Shown here: piece after piece, positions 25,206-33,325 of the stretch
How positions within the stretch are numbered: position 1 is the first letter of the stretch
How the letters are laid out: every line of letters begins with the position of its first letter
NCBI GenBank assembly: GCA_036381275.1
Contig: DASVDC010000128.1
Span: forward strand, 1-64,000
DNA: 64,000 bases
Direction of reading: 5' to 3'
Source: UBA7803 sp036381275
GTDB taxonomy: Bacteria; Pseudomonadota; Gammaproteobacteria; Pseudomonadales; Azotimanducaceae
Notes under the pieces: model-generated
Database searches by the model: none
The model's input: the letters and a program-made list of their open reading frames with translations, nothing else
What the model was told of the DNA's origin: nothing
Position numbers and translations under genes: made by a program

Positions 25206-26225
25206 ATGTCGCCGATGCCCGACCTCCTCAGAGGGCTCGCGTTCACCACCGCACTCCTCGCCGCGCTGCCCGCTGCCGGCGACGGGGCGGCCAGCTTCGA
25301 CATCACACCGTGCGAGAACCTGCTCGGCAACAACTACGACAGCCTCGAGCCCGCGGCCAAGGCCGCAAGGCTCAGCGCTTTCGGCGGCTGCTGGAAGCGC
25401 CGCGCCGACGCCGCCGTGAGGCACAACTACCGGACCGTTCTGTCCCGGGTGGACAACTTCCACTTCTACGGCAAGCGCCAGGCCCACGAGCAGATCTCGG
25501 CGAAGGCGGCCACTGCGAACAACGTGCTCCGGGTCCGGCAGCGCACGGAGCAGGATAGTCTTCGCCAGCGGTTCGACTCCGAGTTCCGGGCGCTCGCGAT
25601 GAATCCGGGCGACGACCCTCGCGAGATGAACAAGCGCAAGGGGGAGATCAACCAGCGGAGGAAGGCCGAGCAGGCGGCGCTGCAGGCGCGGCACCGCCAG
25701 GAGCGCGAGGAGCTCCAGCGCAGCATCAGCCAATCCTACCTGACCGTCGACGAGAAGCTGGCGAGCGAAGTGCACGACGACAAGTTGAACCTGGCACGGC
25801 AACGGATCGCCGTGGAGAAAGAGATCGAGCGCCTGCACGGCCTGGCGGTGAATCCCGAAGGCCGGCTCGGCGATGGCGAGGCGGCGATGATCGGCCGGAT
25901 TCAGGAGGTCGAGGGCCGCGTGACCATCACCGGCACCGACGGCCAATCGATGACGGCGAGGGTCGGCACGCCGGTGTTTCACGGCGATGTGATCGAAACG
26001 GGGATCGACGGCGCCGCGAACATCGCCTTCATCGACGAGACCGCGTTCGCCCTCAGCGAGGACAGCCGACTCGTCGTGGACGAATACGTGTACGACCCCT
26101 CGAGTGAGCCCACCTCCTCGGACTATTCGTTCCTGAAGGCCATCTTCGTCTTCACCAGCGGGCTCCTCGGCCGTGGCGACATCCAGGTGGATACGCCGAT
26201 CGGCGCGATCGGAATCCGCGGGTAA
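25206..26225 (+). CDS. Secreted coiled-coil protein with truncated FecR-like domain
   Basis: 339 residues. Signal peptide 1-29 (LLRGLAFTTALLAALPAAG). Middle third is a highly charged coiled coil (QRRKAEQAALQARHRQEREE, KEIERLHG). The C-terminal part matches a FecR-like beta fold: GRIQEVEGRVTITG, ARVGTPVFHGDVIETG, NIAFIDETAFALSEDSRLVVDEYVYDP and VFTSGLLGRGDIQVDTP, taken in pieces. Family members usually continue well past GSIGIRGT; this one stops (TAA) exactly at GAIGIRG. The end may be a true short form or a truncation. A GCxxWK pair of Cys near residue 60 may form a disulfide. Confidence 0.78.
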   Translation: MSPMPDLLRGLAFTTALLAALPAAGDGAASFDITPCENLLGNNYDSLEPAAKAARLSAFGGCWKRRADAAVRHNYRTVLSRVDNFHFYGKRQAHEQISAKAATANNVLRVRQRTEQDSLRQRFDSEFRALAMNPGDDPREMNKRKGEINQRRKAEQAALQARHRQEREELQRSISQSYLTVDEKLASEVHDDKLNLARQRIAVEKEIERLHGLAVNPEGRLGDGEAAMIGRIQEVEGRVTITGTDGQSMTARVGTPVFHGDVIETGIDGAANIAFIDETAFALSEDSRLVVDEYVYDPSSEPTSSDYSFLKAIFVFTSGLLGRGDIQVDTPIGAIGIRG

Positions 26226-26229
26226 TCGG

Positions 26230-26421
26230 GTGTTGCCGGGCCGGTTCGTCGTCGTTCTGGGCATCACGCTGCTGACGGCGTGCGCGCCGGACCCGGGCAG
26301 CGATGCCTGGTGCGAACGCCTCGAGCGCAAACCGCTGCTCGAGTGGACGGCGGAGGAGGTGAAAACCTACTTCGGCGTCTGCAAGGCGCCGCTCGCCCCG
26401 GAGACGGGGAGCGGGGCGTGA
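26230..26421 (+). CDS. DUF3012 small lipoprotein
   Basis: 63 residues from GTG 26230. Signal sequence with lipobox LLTAC (Cys about 16), then PDPGSDAWCERLERKPLLEWTAEE in pieces GSDAWCE, EWTAEEV and YFGVCK, the DUF3012 pattern of W-C, W-T-A and a terminal C. Outer-membrane or periplasmic lipoprotein of unknown role, 4 bp after the FecR-like gene, so likely co-transcribed. Too short to be called by length alone, but the motif match is good. Confidence 0.75.
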   Translation: MLPGRFVVVLGITLLTACAPDPGSDAWCERLERKPLLEWTAEEVKTYFGVCKAPLAPETGSGA

Positions 26422-26592
26422 TCCGCCGGAACCGGGTGTAACCGATTCCGACACCTGACAAGCCGTAGCACCGGCCGCCCGGCCGCAAGCCGGCCGTCCC
26501 GCGCGAGCGCGGTTGGGCACCAGGCCCGGGCTTGTGGTATAAGCCCGTTCATAGGAACGTACGATAACACGTCAAGAAACGGGGAGGACAGC

Positions 26593-27204
26593 ATGCGATT
26601 CAGCGCGGTTCTGAGCACGGCGCTTCTGAGCGCCGTGCTGGCGCTCCGGGCGCACGCGGATTCGCCGAGCCCCGAGCTGGTCCGGCAGATCCAGTCCGAT
26701 CTCACCACGCTCGGCTACGACCCGGACCCGGCCGACGGGACGCTCGGCACCAAGACGCGTCTCGCGATCGGTCAGTTCGAGGCCGACCACGGGTTGCCGT
26801 TCACCGGTGCCCCGTCTTTCGAGCTCGCGTTCAAGATCCACGAAGCGCTCGCGACCGGCGCCAGCGCGCCGTCGGCTCCCGCCGCGGCACCGGCCGTTCC
26901 CGCGGCACCGACGGCACCGGCGGTGCCAGCAGCACCCGCCGTGCCGGCGAAGACGGTGGCGCAGCTCCAGCAGGAGTGCTTCGCGGCAGCGCAACAGGAG
27001 CAGAGAGCGAAGAAGAAGCGCTGGACGGCGCTGTCGAACCTGGGTACCCGACTCGCGAATCGGATCGGCGGCTACGAGGCGGTGCGGGAAGTGCACGAAG
27101 CCGCCGCAACCGTGCACGACGTGTCCACCGTCGCCCAGGAGCTCGGTATCAGCGAGGACGCCGTTCAGTCGTGCATCGAGCAATCGCAGGCCGCCGGAGG
27201 ATGA
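26593..27204 (+). CDS. Secreted peptidoglycan-binding-like protein (short paralogue)
   Basis: 203 residues. Signal peptide 1-22 ending AHA. Residues about 27-88 are a PG_binding_1-type domain (LVRQIQSDLTTLGYDPDPADG, TLGTKTRLAIGQFEADHGLP) followed by an Ala/Pro linker of about 35 residues and a helical tail with two Cys (QECFAAAQ, QSCIEQS). RBS GGGGAGG before ATG 26593. The domain is nearly the same as the one at the N-terminus of the next gene, a tandem duplication. Overlaps that gene by ATGA. Confidence 0.82.
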   Translation: MRFSAVLSTALLSAVLALRAHADSPSPELVRQIQSDLTTLGYDPDPADGTLGTKTRLAIGQFEADHGLPFTGAPSFELAFKIHEALATGASAPSAPAAAPAVPAAPTAPAVPAAPAVPAKTVAQLQQECFAAAQQEQRAKKKRWTALSNLGTRLANRIGGYEAVREVHEAAATVHDVSTVAQELGISEDAVQSCIEQSQAAGG

Positions 27205-28877
27205 GCCGGCGCACTACGCCTCGCCATCGGCCAATCGACACGGGGAAGACCTCGAGGCGAATCGCCGGGATCCTGCTCGTGCCGCTGGCGTTCGCCGCGA
27301 CGGTGCCGTCGGCGTCAGCGGCCGCGACAGCTCCGCCCGAGCTGATCCAACAGATCGAGCGGGACCTCACCACGCTCGGCTATGACCCCGGCCCCGTCGA
27401 CGGGTCGCTCGACAGCCGGACGCAGCTCGCCATCGCCCGATTCGAAGCCGCGAGCGGCCTGCCTTTCAGCGGGCAGCCGAGCTTCGAGCTCGCGTTTGCA
27501 CTGCGCAAGGCCATCGCAGCGGGTGCGCAGACGGCGAATGCGACACCGGCCGCCGCGCCAGCCGCATCGGGTCCTGCGAAGGCCCCGCCAGTTGCCACTC
27601 CCGCGAGCCAGGCGACCGCCGGCGACTTCGCGCGGATGGCCACGGAGTGCGAGTCGCGGGCCGCGGCCGATCATCGCTTCCGTGCGTGCGCGATGCTCTG
27701 TCGACGTGCCGCTGACAACCCGGTGCCGATCCCGGAACCGGGCCGGCCCGCCACCACCGTCGTGAACATGGGCGCCGCTACCGCCGCGTTGCAATGCCCG
27801 CAGCAATACGAGTCGGCGGTCGCCCTCGTCCGGCAGGAAGCCGAGGCCGCAGCGGCCGAGGAAGCGAAGCTCGCCGCGGTGGATCGTTCCGCCGTCGGCG
27901 CCCCGGGACCCGGCGACTACGTGTACGCCTACGAGTACGGTCCTCACCTCAGGATCGAGGCGCCGAACGCGCGGCTGCGCGCGATCAAGGTACCGAGCCA
28001 TGCGGGCAAGCCGCGCTTCGGTTACGCGGACACGCTCGGCGTGGAAGACCGTTTCAAGAGGAACACCCTGAGCGCCGAACAGATTGCCGCCTACAAGCAG
28101 CGCCTCGAAGAGATGCGCCTGCACCGCACCGCGTATGCGCTGCTGGTGGCGATCCGGCTCCTCGAACCGCGCCTGCGCGACACCGACCGTTCGACGATGT
28201 ACGTCGGCGGCGCGCTGGACAGGAGCAGCCCGCAGCAGGCCGAGGAGTACCAGGCGCGTCTCTTGGTGCACGCCCTTGCGGCCATCGCCACCGGCCCCGA
28301 CAGCTACGGCGACTACTTCTGCGGGCCGGGAACGCAGCGCTGCCATCCGCCCACGCCCGGGATGGCCATCGGCATCGGCTGGGGCGGCGCCAGGGCGGAC
28401 GAATTCGCGCAGCGCGATGCGTTCCAGACCTTCATGCGCCGCGAGTTCGACGAGCTGCTCCGATGGTCGCAGAGCGTGCCGCGCGATGCCGTGATGGTCT
28501 CGCTGGCCACCATCGGCGAATACGATTTCGACAACGGCCGGTTCACCGGCGCGTTGCACCGAGGGATGCAGAACCGGGATCTGGTGGGTCTCGGGTCGTC
28601 ACCGCTGCTGGCGCTGCGGCCGGCCGACGGCGAATCGATCAGACAGGGTACCTTCGACCTCCCGATGCCGATCGATGAGGCGCGCTCACTCCGTGAGCGG
28701 CTGAAATCGGGTCACAACGTGCTCTACGCCGTTGCCCCGATCCGCTTCGGCGCGGCCACGCTGGAGCCCTTCCGCAGCGCCACGCTCGATTACGAGATGA
28801 TCGGCTCGCGCGTGAAGCTCTACTTCGACGAAGCGCTCACCGAGGAGCTCGCCGAGGTCAGCGTGATCTGGCGTTGA
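27201..28877 (+). CDS. Secreted peptidoglycan-binding-like protein with large unknown domain
   Basis: 558 residues from ATG 27201. Signal peptide to about residue 40, PG_binding_1-like domain (LIQQIERDLTTLGYDPGPVDG, SLDSRTQLAIARFEAASGLP), Ala/Pro linker, then a 400-residue region I do not recognise. It has paired Cys (CAMLC, CGPGTQRC), GDYVYAYEYGPHLRIE, TFMRREFDELLRW and the C-terminal LDYEMIGSRVKLYFDE. Exported, so likely periplasmic or surface. It is translationally coupled to the short paralogue upstream, and a decayed piece of itself follows at 29233. Confidence 0.8.
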   Translation: MSRRTTPRHRPIDTGKTSRRIAGILLVPLAFAATVPSASAAATAPPELIQQIERDLTTLGYDPGPVDGSLDSRTQLAIARFEAASGLPFSGQPSFELAFALRKAIAAGAQTANATPAAAPAASGPAKAPPVATPASQATAGDFARMATECESRAAADHRFRACAMLCRRAADNPVPIPEPGRPATTVVNMGAATAALQCPQQYESAVALVRQEAEAAAAEEAKLAAVDRSAVGAPGPGDYVYAYEYGPHLRIEAPNARLRAIKVPSHAGKPRFGYADTLGVEDRFKRNTLSAEQIAAYKQRLEEMRLHRTAYALLVAIRLLEPRLRDTDRSTMYVGGALDRSSPQQAEEYQARLLVHALAAIATGPDSYGDYFCGPGTQRCHPPTPGMAIGIGWGGARADEFAQRDAFQTFMRREFDELLRWSQSVPRDAVMVSLATIGEYDFDNGRFTGALHRGMQNRDLVGLGSSPLLALRPADGESIRQGTFDLPMPIDEARSLRERLKSGHNVLYAVAPIRFGAATLEPFRSATLDYEMIGSRVKLYFDEALTEELAEVSVIWR

Positions 28878-28884
28878 CAGCGAA

Positions 28885-29322
28885 TTGCTCGATGGCGCTT
28901 CGCGTTCTCGGTCCGAGAACACCATCCACAGGCTCGCCGGCGCGTTGCTCGTGCCCATACCTCTGATGATCACGGCCGGGATCTCGAACGTGTTCGGGCA
29001 GGATCCATCGCGCAGAGTTCTCTCATTCATCTTATCGAGCCTGCTCGTGCTGGCGGCCGCTCTGGCGTTTTTCATGCGCGTTTCGATCCCCCCAGGCAGA
29101 AGCAGCGGACGACAAGTTATTTTCCTTGTTTACCACGCAGCGCCTGCGTTCGTCCACCGGACGAGTACACAAAGGGGCAAAGCCGAAGCTATTGGAGACG
29201 AGAAAAGGTCGAGCCGATGCTCACCGCCGACCGCGCAGCGCGAAGCGTTCCGGACCTTCATGCGCCGGGAATTCGTCGAGCGGCTCCGGTGGTCGGAGAG
29301 TAATCGGCTCCCGCGACGGAGC
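28885..29322 (+). pseudogene. Decayed paralogue fragment of the 27201 gene
   Basis: Between 29233 and 29300 the DNA codes AQREAFRTFMRREFVERLRW, which aligns with AQRDAFQTFMRREFDELLRW of the gene upstream (28407-28474) at about 85% DNA identity. Further on, gacGGAGCGCTCACCGAGaAGTCAGCG matches the 3' end of that gene (about 28827-28865) with internal deletions. The preceding 28885-29100 stretch has two hydrophobic segments (LAGALLVPIPLMITAG, LSFILSSLLVLAAALAFF) and 29100-29210 is lower in GC. I read it as a degraded duplicate; a small membrane protein at 28885-29105 cannot be excluded. Confidence 0.6.
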
Positions 29323-29324
29323 GC

Positions 29325-29849
29325 TCACCGAGAAGTCAGCGCGGCCACCACCTGATCGACGACGGCCTCGGCCTTCGCCCGCATCTCGTCGTCCGTCGCG
29401 TCCTGGATCGGATGCGCGACGAACACCCGCCGCGCGTCGGTCATGCCGAGCGCCTTCGCCTGAGTCTCCGCCGCATCCACGAACTCGCTGGAGGCGATGC
29501 TCACCGCCGGCCGGCCGTGGATCTCGAAGTACACCGTGTCATGCAAACTGCACGTGGTGCACGATCCTCAGTCGGCGAGTGCCTCCACCACGAAATCCGC
29601 CTCCTCGACGATGCGCCGGCGCAGGTCGTCCGGTGCCGGCTTCGTGAAGGTGGGCTTCGCGTAGCGTTTGATCGTCACCTCCGGGGCGCGCTCGGCCAGC
29701 AGCTCCGCGAGCCGGTCGAGCAGCACGTTGCCGCGCGGCTTCGAGATGTCGAGCAGCGCCACGACGCCGCCGAGGCGCTGCGGCCGCGGCGTGATCGAGC
29801 GGGTCACCGGAACGCGCTCGTCCGTCGGGTCGAGAATCGTTGTCGTCAT
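29325..29849 (-). CDS. UGSC-family selenoprotein with in-frame UGA
   Basis: 174 residues if the TGA at 29570-29568 is decoded as selenocysteine. The upstream part (93 residues, MTTTILDPTDERVPV, then VVALLDISKPRGNVLLDRLAE and ERAPEVTIKRYAKPTFTKPAP) runs in the same frame into U-G-S-C-T-T-C-S-L-H-D, then DTVYFEIHGRPAVSIASSEF, TQAKALGM and RRVFVAHP. U94, C97 and C100 form overlapping U-x-x-C and C-x-x-C redox motifs. This is the pattern of the UGSC selenoprotein family, in which Sec or Cys occupies the first position (known). The frame is open on both sides, the protein chain is continuous, and a SECIS-like hairpin follows. ATGA overlap with the thioredoxin-like gene. Exact biochemical role unknown; redox activity is inferred. 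Confidence 0.88.
29540..29554 (-). promoter_or_regulatory. Candidate bacterial SECIS hairpin
   Basis: On the minus strand, 13 nt past the UGA, CGUGCA-GUU-UGCAUG forms a 6-bp stem (one G-U pair) with a GU-containing apical loop. E. coli SelB recognises a stem-loop about 11 nt after UGA that has G-U in the loop (known). The position and loop match; the exact bulge of the E. coli element is not obvious. Alternative UGCAC/GUGCA pairing nearby competes. Confidence 0.55.
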
Positions 29850-31429
29850 CGAGCCTCCCTGATCTTCACCGAGACCGGCTGCGAGCCGATCTCACCCGTT
29901 GCCCAGCCGTGGAACGCGCCGGAGAACTTGCCCGCTTCGGCGCCGGCCACGACGATGTGAATGTCTTCTTCCCGGCGGAACTTGGGCAGCTCGCGGCCGA
30001 GCTGCTCCGCCGTCATCCGCTCCGCCGCCTCCTTCGGCACACCCGACCCGGACGTTTCGTCCTGCACCAGCTCGCGCAGCGGCCGGCGCGTCACCTGCTG
30101 GATCCGCGCGCGGAGCTCCGCTTTGCCCCACCCGTCGCGGTGCAACGTGTCGACGTGCTCCGGGCAGACGACCAGCAGCGCGTCGGTGGTGTAGTGCAGC
30201 TTCGGCGCGAACGCCGACTCGAGACAGAGCCCGAACGTGCCGGCGAGCTGCGCGGCGCTGCGCGACTGCTGATCGACGAGCTGCACCGGGCCGCTGGTCA
30301 TCGCGAACGCGGTGACCACGGAATCGTCCGGCGCGAACCCCCGCTCGACGTGCAGCGGCGTCCAGGGGCTGCGCTCTTCCCACTCCGCGAAGCACATCGT
30401 GAACTTCATCGGATTGCCGAGCGTGGACCGTTCGGTGCCGCCCGGGCGCGCCCCGCCGACGTTGCGCAGCACCAGGCGCAGCGCGCGGCCGATCGTCGCG
30501 TTGGCGCGATTGCCCTGACCGAGCGCGCCGAGCTTCATGTTCATGCCGATGCGGTGCCGGATCGGGCCGTTCACGACCAGCACCGGGCTCGCGCCCATCG
30601 TGGTGGCCATCACCCCGTGCGCGTTGAACGTGTCCGTGCAGACCGCCTCGAGCGCCGCGAGCACCACCGGCAGGTACTCCGGGCGGCAGCCGGCCATCAC
30701 CGCGTTGATCGCGACCTTCTCGACCGTGACCTCCGCCATGTTCGGCGGCACCACGGCGATCACTTCCTGCGGGTCGCGGTCCGTGCCCGAGAGCATCCGC
30801 AGCACCCGTTCCGGCGTCGGCGGCACCACCGGCAGCCCGTCCGTCAGACCCTGATCGAACAGGAACTCGTGCTCGTCGTCCTGCGCGCCGATCTCGATGC
30901 GCCGCGCCCGGAGCGGGCTGTTGGCGGCCGCCGCACGCAGCCGCTCGGCCACCAGCGGATCGGCCGACGCGGAGCCGCAGCCGGGCTGCCACGCGGGCAG
31001 CGCCGCCCAGTGACACTCCGGTTCGGGAACTTGGAGCTCACTCGCCAGATCGGCGGCGAAAGCCTGCCATTCCTCCCGCACGAACCCGACCAGCGTGCGC
31101 CGACGCGCACCCTGCGCGTCCGTCACGACCAGGGTCGGCACGATCTCGACGTCCCAGCGGAACGAGACCGTCAGATCGGCGTCGTCCAGCACCGCGCCGC
31201 CGCCCATCTTCTGCTCGAGCAACGCGTTGTCGGCGCCGCTCTGGCCCACCACCAGAAACGGCAGCGCCGCGCCGAATGCGCGCTGCCACGAACCGAGCAA
31301 CGGCAGCACCGTCTCGCAGGTCGGGCAGTCCTTCTTCACGAAGCAGACGACGGTGGGCTCGCGGCCGGTGAAGGTGTGCTCCTCCCCGTGGCCGTCGCGG
31401 AGCGTGAACGCCGGCGCTGCGTCAGGCAT
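29846..31429 (-). CDS. Thioredoxin-like fusion protein partnered with UGSC selenoprotein
   Basis: 527 residues. Residues 1-130 are a TlpA/AhpC-like thioredoxin fold: FTLRDGHGEEH, VVCFVKKDCPTCETVLPLL with C35-P-T-C38, DADLTVSFRWDVEIVPTLVV (cis-Pro after V). From about 200 a second, larger domain has LTDGLPVVPPTPERV, PEYLPVVLAALEAV, PVLVVNGPI, LGQGNRANATIGRALRLVLRNVGGARPG and SPWTPLHVERGF, each in short blocks, a pattern of conserved but uncharacterised proteins that occur next to UGSC genes. No signal peptide. Stop overlaps the UGSC start. A cytoplasmic redox enzyme with the selenoprotein as partner is inferred. Confidence 0.82.
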   Translation of the reverse strand: MPDAAPAFTLRDGHGEEHTFTGREPTVVCFVKKDCPTCETVLPLLGSWQRAFGAALPFLVVGQSGADNALLEQKMGGGAVLDDADLTVSFRWDVEIVPTLVVTDAQGARRRTLVGFVREEWQAFAADLASELQVPEPECHWAALPAWQPGCGSASADPLVAERLRAAAANSPLRARRIEIGAQDDEHEFLFDQGLTDGLPVVPPTPERVLRMLSGTDRDPQEVIAVVPPNMAEVTVEKVAINAVMAGCRPEYLPVVLAALEAVCTDTFNAHGVMATTMGASPVLVVNGPIRHRIGMNMKLGALGQGNRANATIGRALRLVLRNVGGARPGGTERSTLGNPMKFTMCFAEWEERSPWTPLHVERGFAPDDSVVTAFAMTSGPVQLVDQQSRSAAQLAGTFGLCLESAFAPKLHYTTDALLVVCPEHVDTLHRDGWGKAELRARIQQVTRRPLRELVQDETSGSGVPKEAAERMTAEQLGRELPKFRREEDIHIVVAGAEAGKFSGAFHGWATGEIGSQPVSVKIREAR

Positions 31430-32207
31430 GCATCGCCTCCAGCGCCTTCAACATGCGCTTCAACGCGAAATGCCGGTAGCTCTCCTCGATCAGCGCCCCC
31501 ACCTCCGGCCAGATCACGCCGTCCTCGGCGTCCAGCGAGATCCAGCCGTTGTGGCCGATGTAGCTCGGGATCCGGTAGCGCTCGTCCATCGTGAGCTGCG
31601 TCTGCCGCTCGGGGCCCACCCAGAACTGCAGCTCGAGCCGCCGGCGATACCGGTGCGCGGTGCAGAAGGTCTTCTTGCCGGCACGCCAGCAGGGGTTGCC
31701 GAACTGGACGGCCTCGGTGACCTCGGGCAGCCTCAGGCAGCGCTCCCGCACGCCGGCGATGATTTCCTGCGCGCGTGGCGCCGACAGCGGGTCGAATTCT
31801 TCGGGATCCACGGTCGCCTGCGGCGGCTCGATATCCTTCGGTGGACCCATGCGGGCCACCAGCTCCGGCGGCGCGGAGAACGCATACGCCTCCCGCACCA
31901 GCGCGCCGATGCGCCGCCAATCGAGCCCACGGTCGAGGTGCACGCCGAGCCAGCCCCGCGGGCCCACGTACGGCGGCACGAAGAAGTGCTCCGGCTCGGC
32001 CTCCACGTACAGTTGCTGGGCGCCCGGCGGCATGTTGAGCAACAGCGCGATGCGCCCGTCGCCGTGGTGGTTCACCGTGTACGTCGCGAAGGTGCGCTTG
32101 CCGACGCGGAAGTCCGGCATGCCGTGCGACGGCACTTCGCGGGCCTCCGGCAGCCCGAGGCACAGCTCGCGAACGGCATCGCTGATGGTCTTCCTGCGCT
32201 TCGCCAC
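31422..32207 (-). CDS. Protein of two YjbR/MmcQ domains in tandem
   Basis: 261 residues from GTG 32207. Two YjbR-like (DUF419) units: residues about 8-118 (LCLGLPEAREVPSHGMPDFRVGKRTF in pieces, GPRGWLGVHLD) and about 145-255 (CLRLPEVTEAVQFGNPCWRAG, GHNGWISLDA). The usual YjbR protein is one such unit of about 120 residues, so this is a duplication and fusion. The CyaY-like fold suggests protein or nucleic-acid binding; function unknown. It starts the selenoprotein operon and overlaps the next gene by 8 bp. Confidence 0.87.
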   Translation of the reverse strand: MAKRRKTISDAVRELCLGLPEAREVPSHGMPDFRVGKRTFATYTVNHHGDGRIALLLNMPPGAQQLYVEAEPEHFFVPPYVGPRGWLGVHLDRGLDWRRIGALVREAYAFSAPPELVARMGPPKDIEPPQATVDPEEFDPLSAPRAQEIIAGVRERCLRLPEVTEAVQFGNPCWRAGKKTFCTAHRYRRRLELQFWVGPERQTQLTMDERYRIPSYIGHNGWISLDAEDGVIWPEVGALIEESYRHFALKRMLKALEAMHA

Positions 32208-32307
32208 GTCAGCCGGCCTCCCCGAACTCGTAGGCCAAGCCTACTGCGTGGCGGCGCGCCGGAACAGGCCGCGCAGCGCTTCCGTCACCCGCCGCCGTGG
32301 CGGGCCG

Positions 32308-32778
32308 TCATGCCGGATGGCCGTAGTGTCCGTGGCGGGCGCCGTGCATCAGCCGGCGGAAATCGTCGCCGCTGATCGCGAGCAGCGTCGCCCGGTCACC
32401 GCTTTCGGCATAGATCCGATCCCGCTCCAGCAGACTCTCGTCCACCAGCACGTCGAGCCCGTACGCCTGCCCGAACGGCGGCACCGCGCCGCGGTCGCAG
32501 TCGGCGAAGATGTGCTCGACTTCGTCTTCCGTCGCGAGCCCGTAGGTATCACCGAGCTCTCTGCGCAACTCGCCGAGGTGAATCTGCTCGGTCGCCGGCA
32601 GCACCACCATCGTGCAGTGGTCGCTGTTCTCGATCACCACCCCTTTCGCGAGGTTTGCGCCCGGAACGTGGGCCGCCTGCGCTTTCCCGGAGCTGGTTCC
32701 CGCCGGCGCGTGGGGCACGAGCTGGTAGGCGATGCCGTTCTGTTCGAGCAGCGCGCGCAGCTTGGTGGCAATGGGCAT
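32308..32778 (-). CDS. YbaK/EbsC-type aminoacyl-tRNA deacylase
   Basis: 156 residues. YbaK/ProX fold: YQLVPHAPAGTSSGKAQAAHVP, LAKGVVIENSDHCTMVVLPA, GATEDEVEHIFADCDRGAVPPFGQAYGLDVLVD in pieces (CDRGAVPPFG and VDESLL). The catalytic Lys of the family corresponds to the K of LAKGV. Such proteins remove mischarged amino acids from tRNAs. The C-terminus (GARHGHYGHPA) is His-rich. Separate from the YjbR operon by 100 bp. Confidence 0.85.
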   Translation of the reverse strand: MPIATKLRALLEQNGIAYQLVPHAPAGTSSGKAQAAHVPGANLAKGVVIENSDHCTMVVLPATEQIHLGELRRELGDTYGLATEDEVEHIFADCDRGAVPPFGQAYGLDVLVDESLLERDRIYAESGDRATLLAISGDDFRRLMHGARHGHYGHPA

Positions 32779-32847
32779 CTCGTCCTCCTCGGCTCACGAT
32801 GAGCCGCTCCTGCCAATCGACGTCGGCCGGCCGCCGTCGCGGGGCGC

Positions 32848-33081
32848 TCATTGCCGGTCGACGAAACCGCTCTTGCCCGCCGCTTCCGCGCAATGCGCAC
32901 AGCAGTAGATGTCGCTGCCGGCCTGCAGCCCGTGGCCGATCACGCGGGTGCTGCAGGTGGCGCAGCGCGGCGCGAGCCTCTCGATCGCGCATTCGAAGCA
33001 ATCGAACACGTGGGGCCCTTCGTCGCCCAGGGTGATGGTGAGCGCCCGGTCGTAGTCGTTTCCGCAGACCTCACATTGCAT
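32848..33081 (-). CDS. Small zinc-ribbon protein
   Basis: 77 residues with MQCEVCGNDYD, DCFECAIERLAP, CATCSTRVIG and CCAHCAEAAG: four or five C-x-x-C pairs that would bind two zinc ions. FDCFECAIERLAPRC is typical of a small metalloprotein family in gammaproteobacteria and actinobacteria. Function unknown. The next 240 bp holds the leader of the serine hydrolase gene, with no other gene. Confidence 0.8.
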   Translation of the reverse strand: MQCEVCGNDYDRALTITLGDEGPHVFDCFECAIERLAPRCATCSTRVIGHGLQAGSDIYCCAHCAEAAGKSGFVDRQ

Positions 33082-33325
33082 GCTTCCCCCTGACGCGGTC
33101 GAACGGCTTGGGGAACGCTGCGGTGCAACATCCGTACCGCGGCCGCACCATCACGCGACCTTGCGGACCCGTGGGACGGCGCGCGACCGCCACGTGCGAG
33201 GCGCCCGCATTTCTTACGCGCGTCCGGAAAATTCACTCGGGCCGGCACGATTCGCGCCCGCCGGCGCTCTCGCTTATGATCAGCCGCGGCCGGACGAGCG
33301 GCCGCAGAACAAACGGGGGAGGCGC

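Noticed and set aside
26220..26230. Readthrough of the FecR-like stop as selenocysteine or frameshift
   Set aside because: The stop is TAA, not TGA, and the following frame gives a good DUF3012 lipoprotein in another frame.
29325..29849. Reading the two ORFs at 29325 and 29568 as separate genes or as a pseudogene
   Set aside because: They are in one frame, joined by a single TGA in a known Sec motif, with normal coding composition on both sides and an SECIS-like structure. A recoded selenoprotein explains everything.
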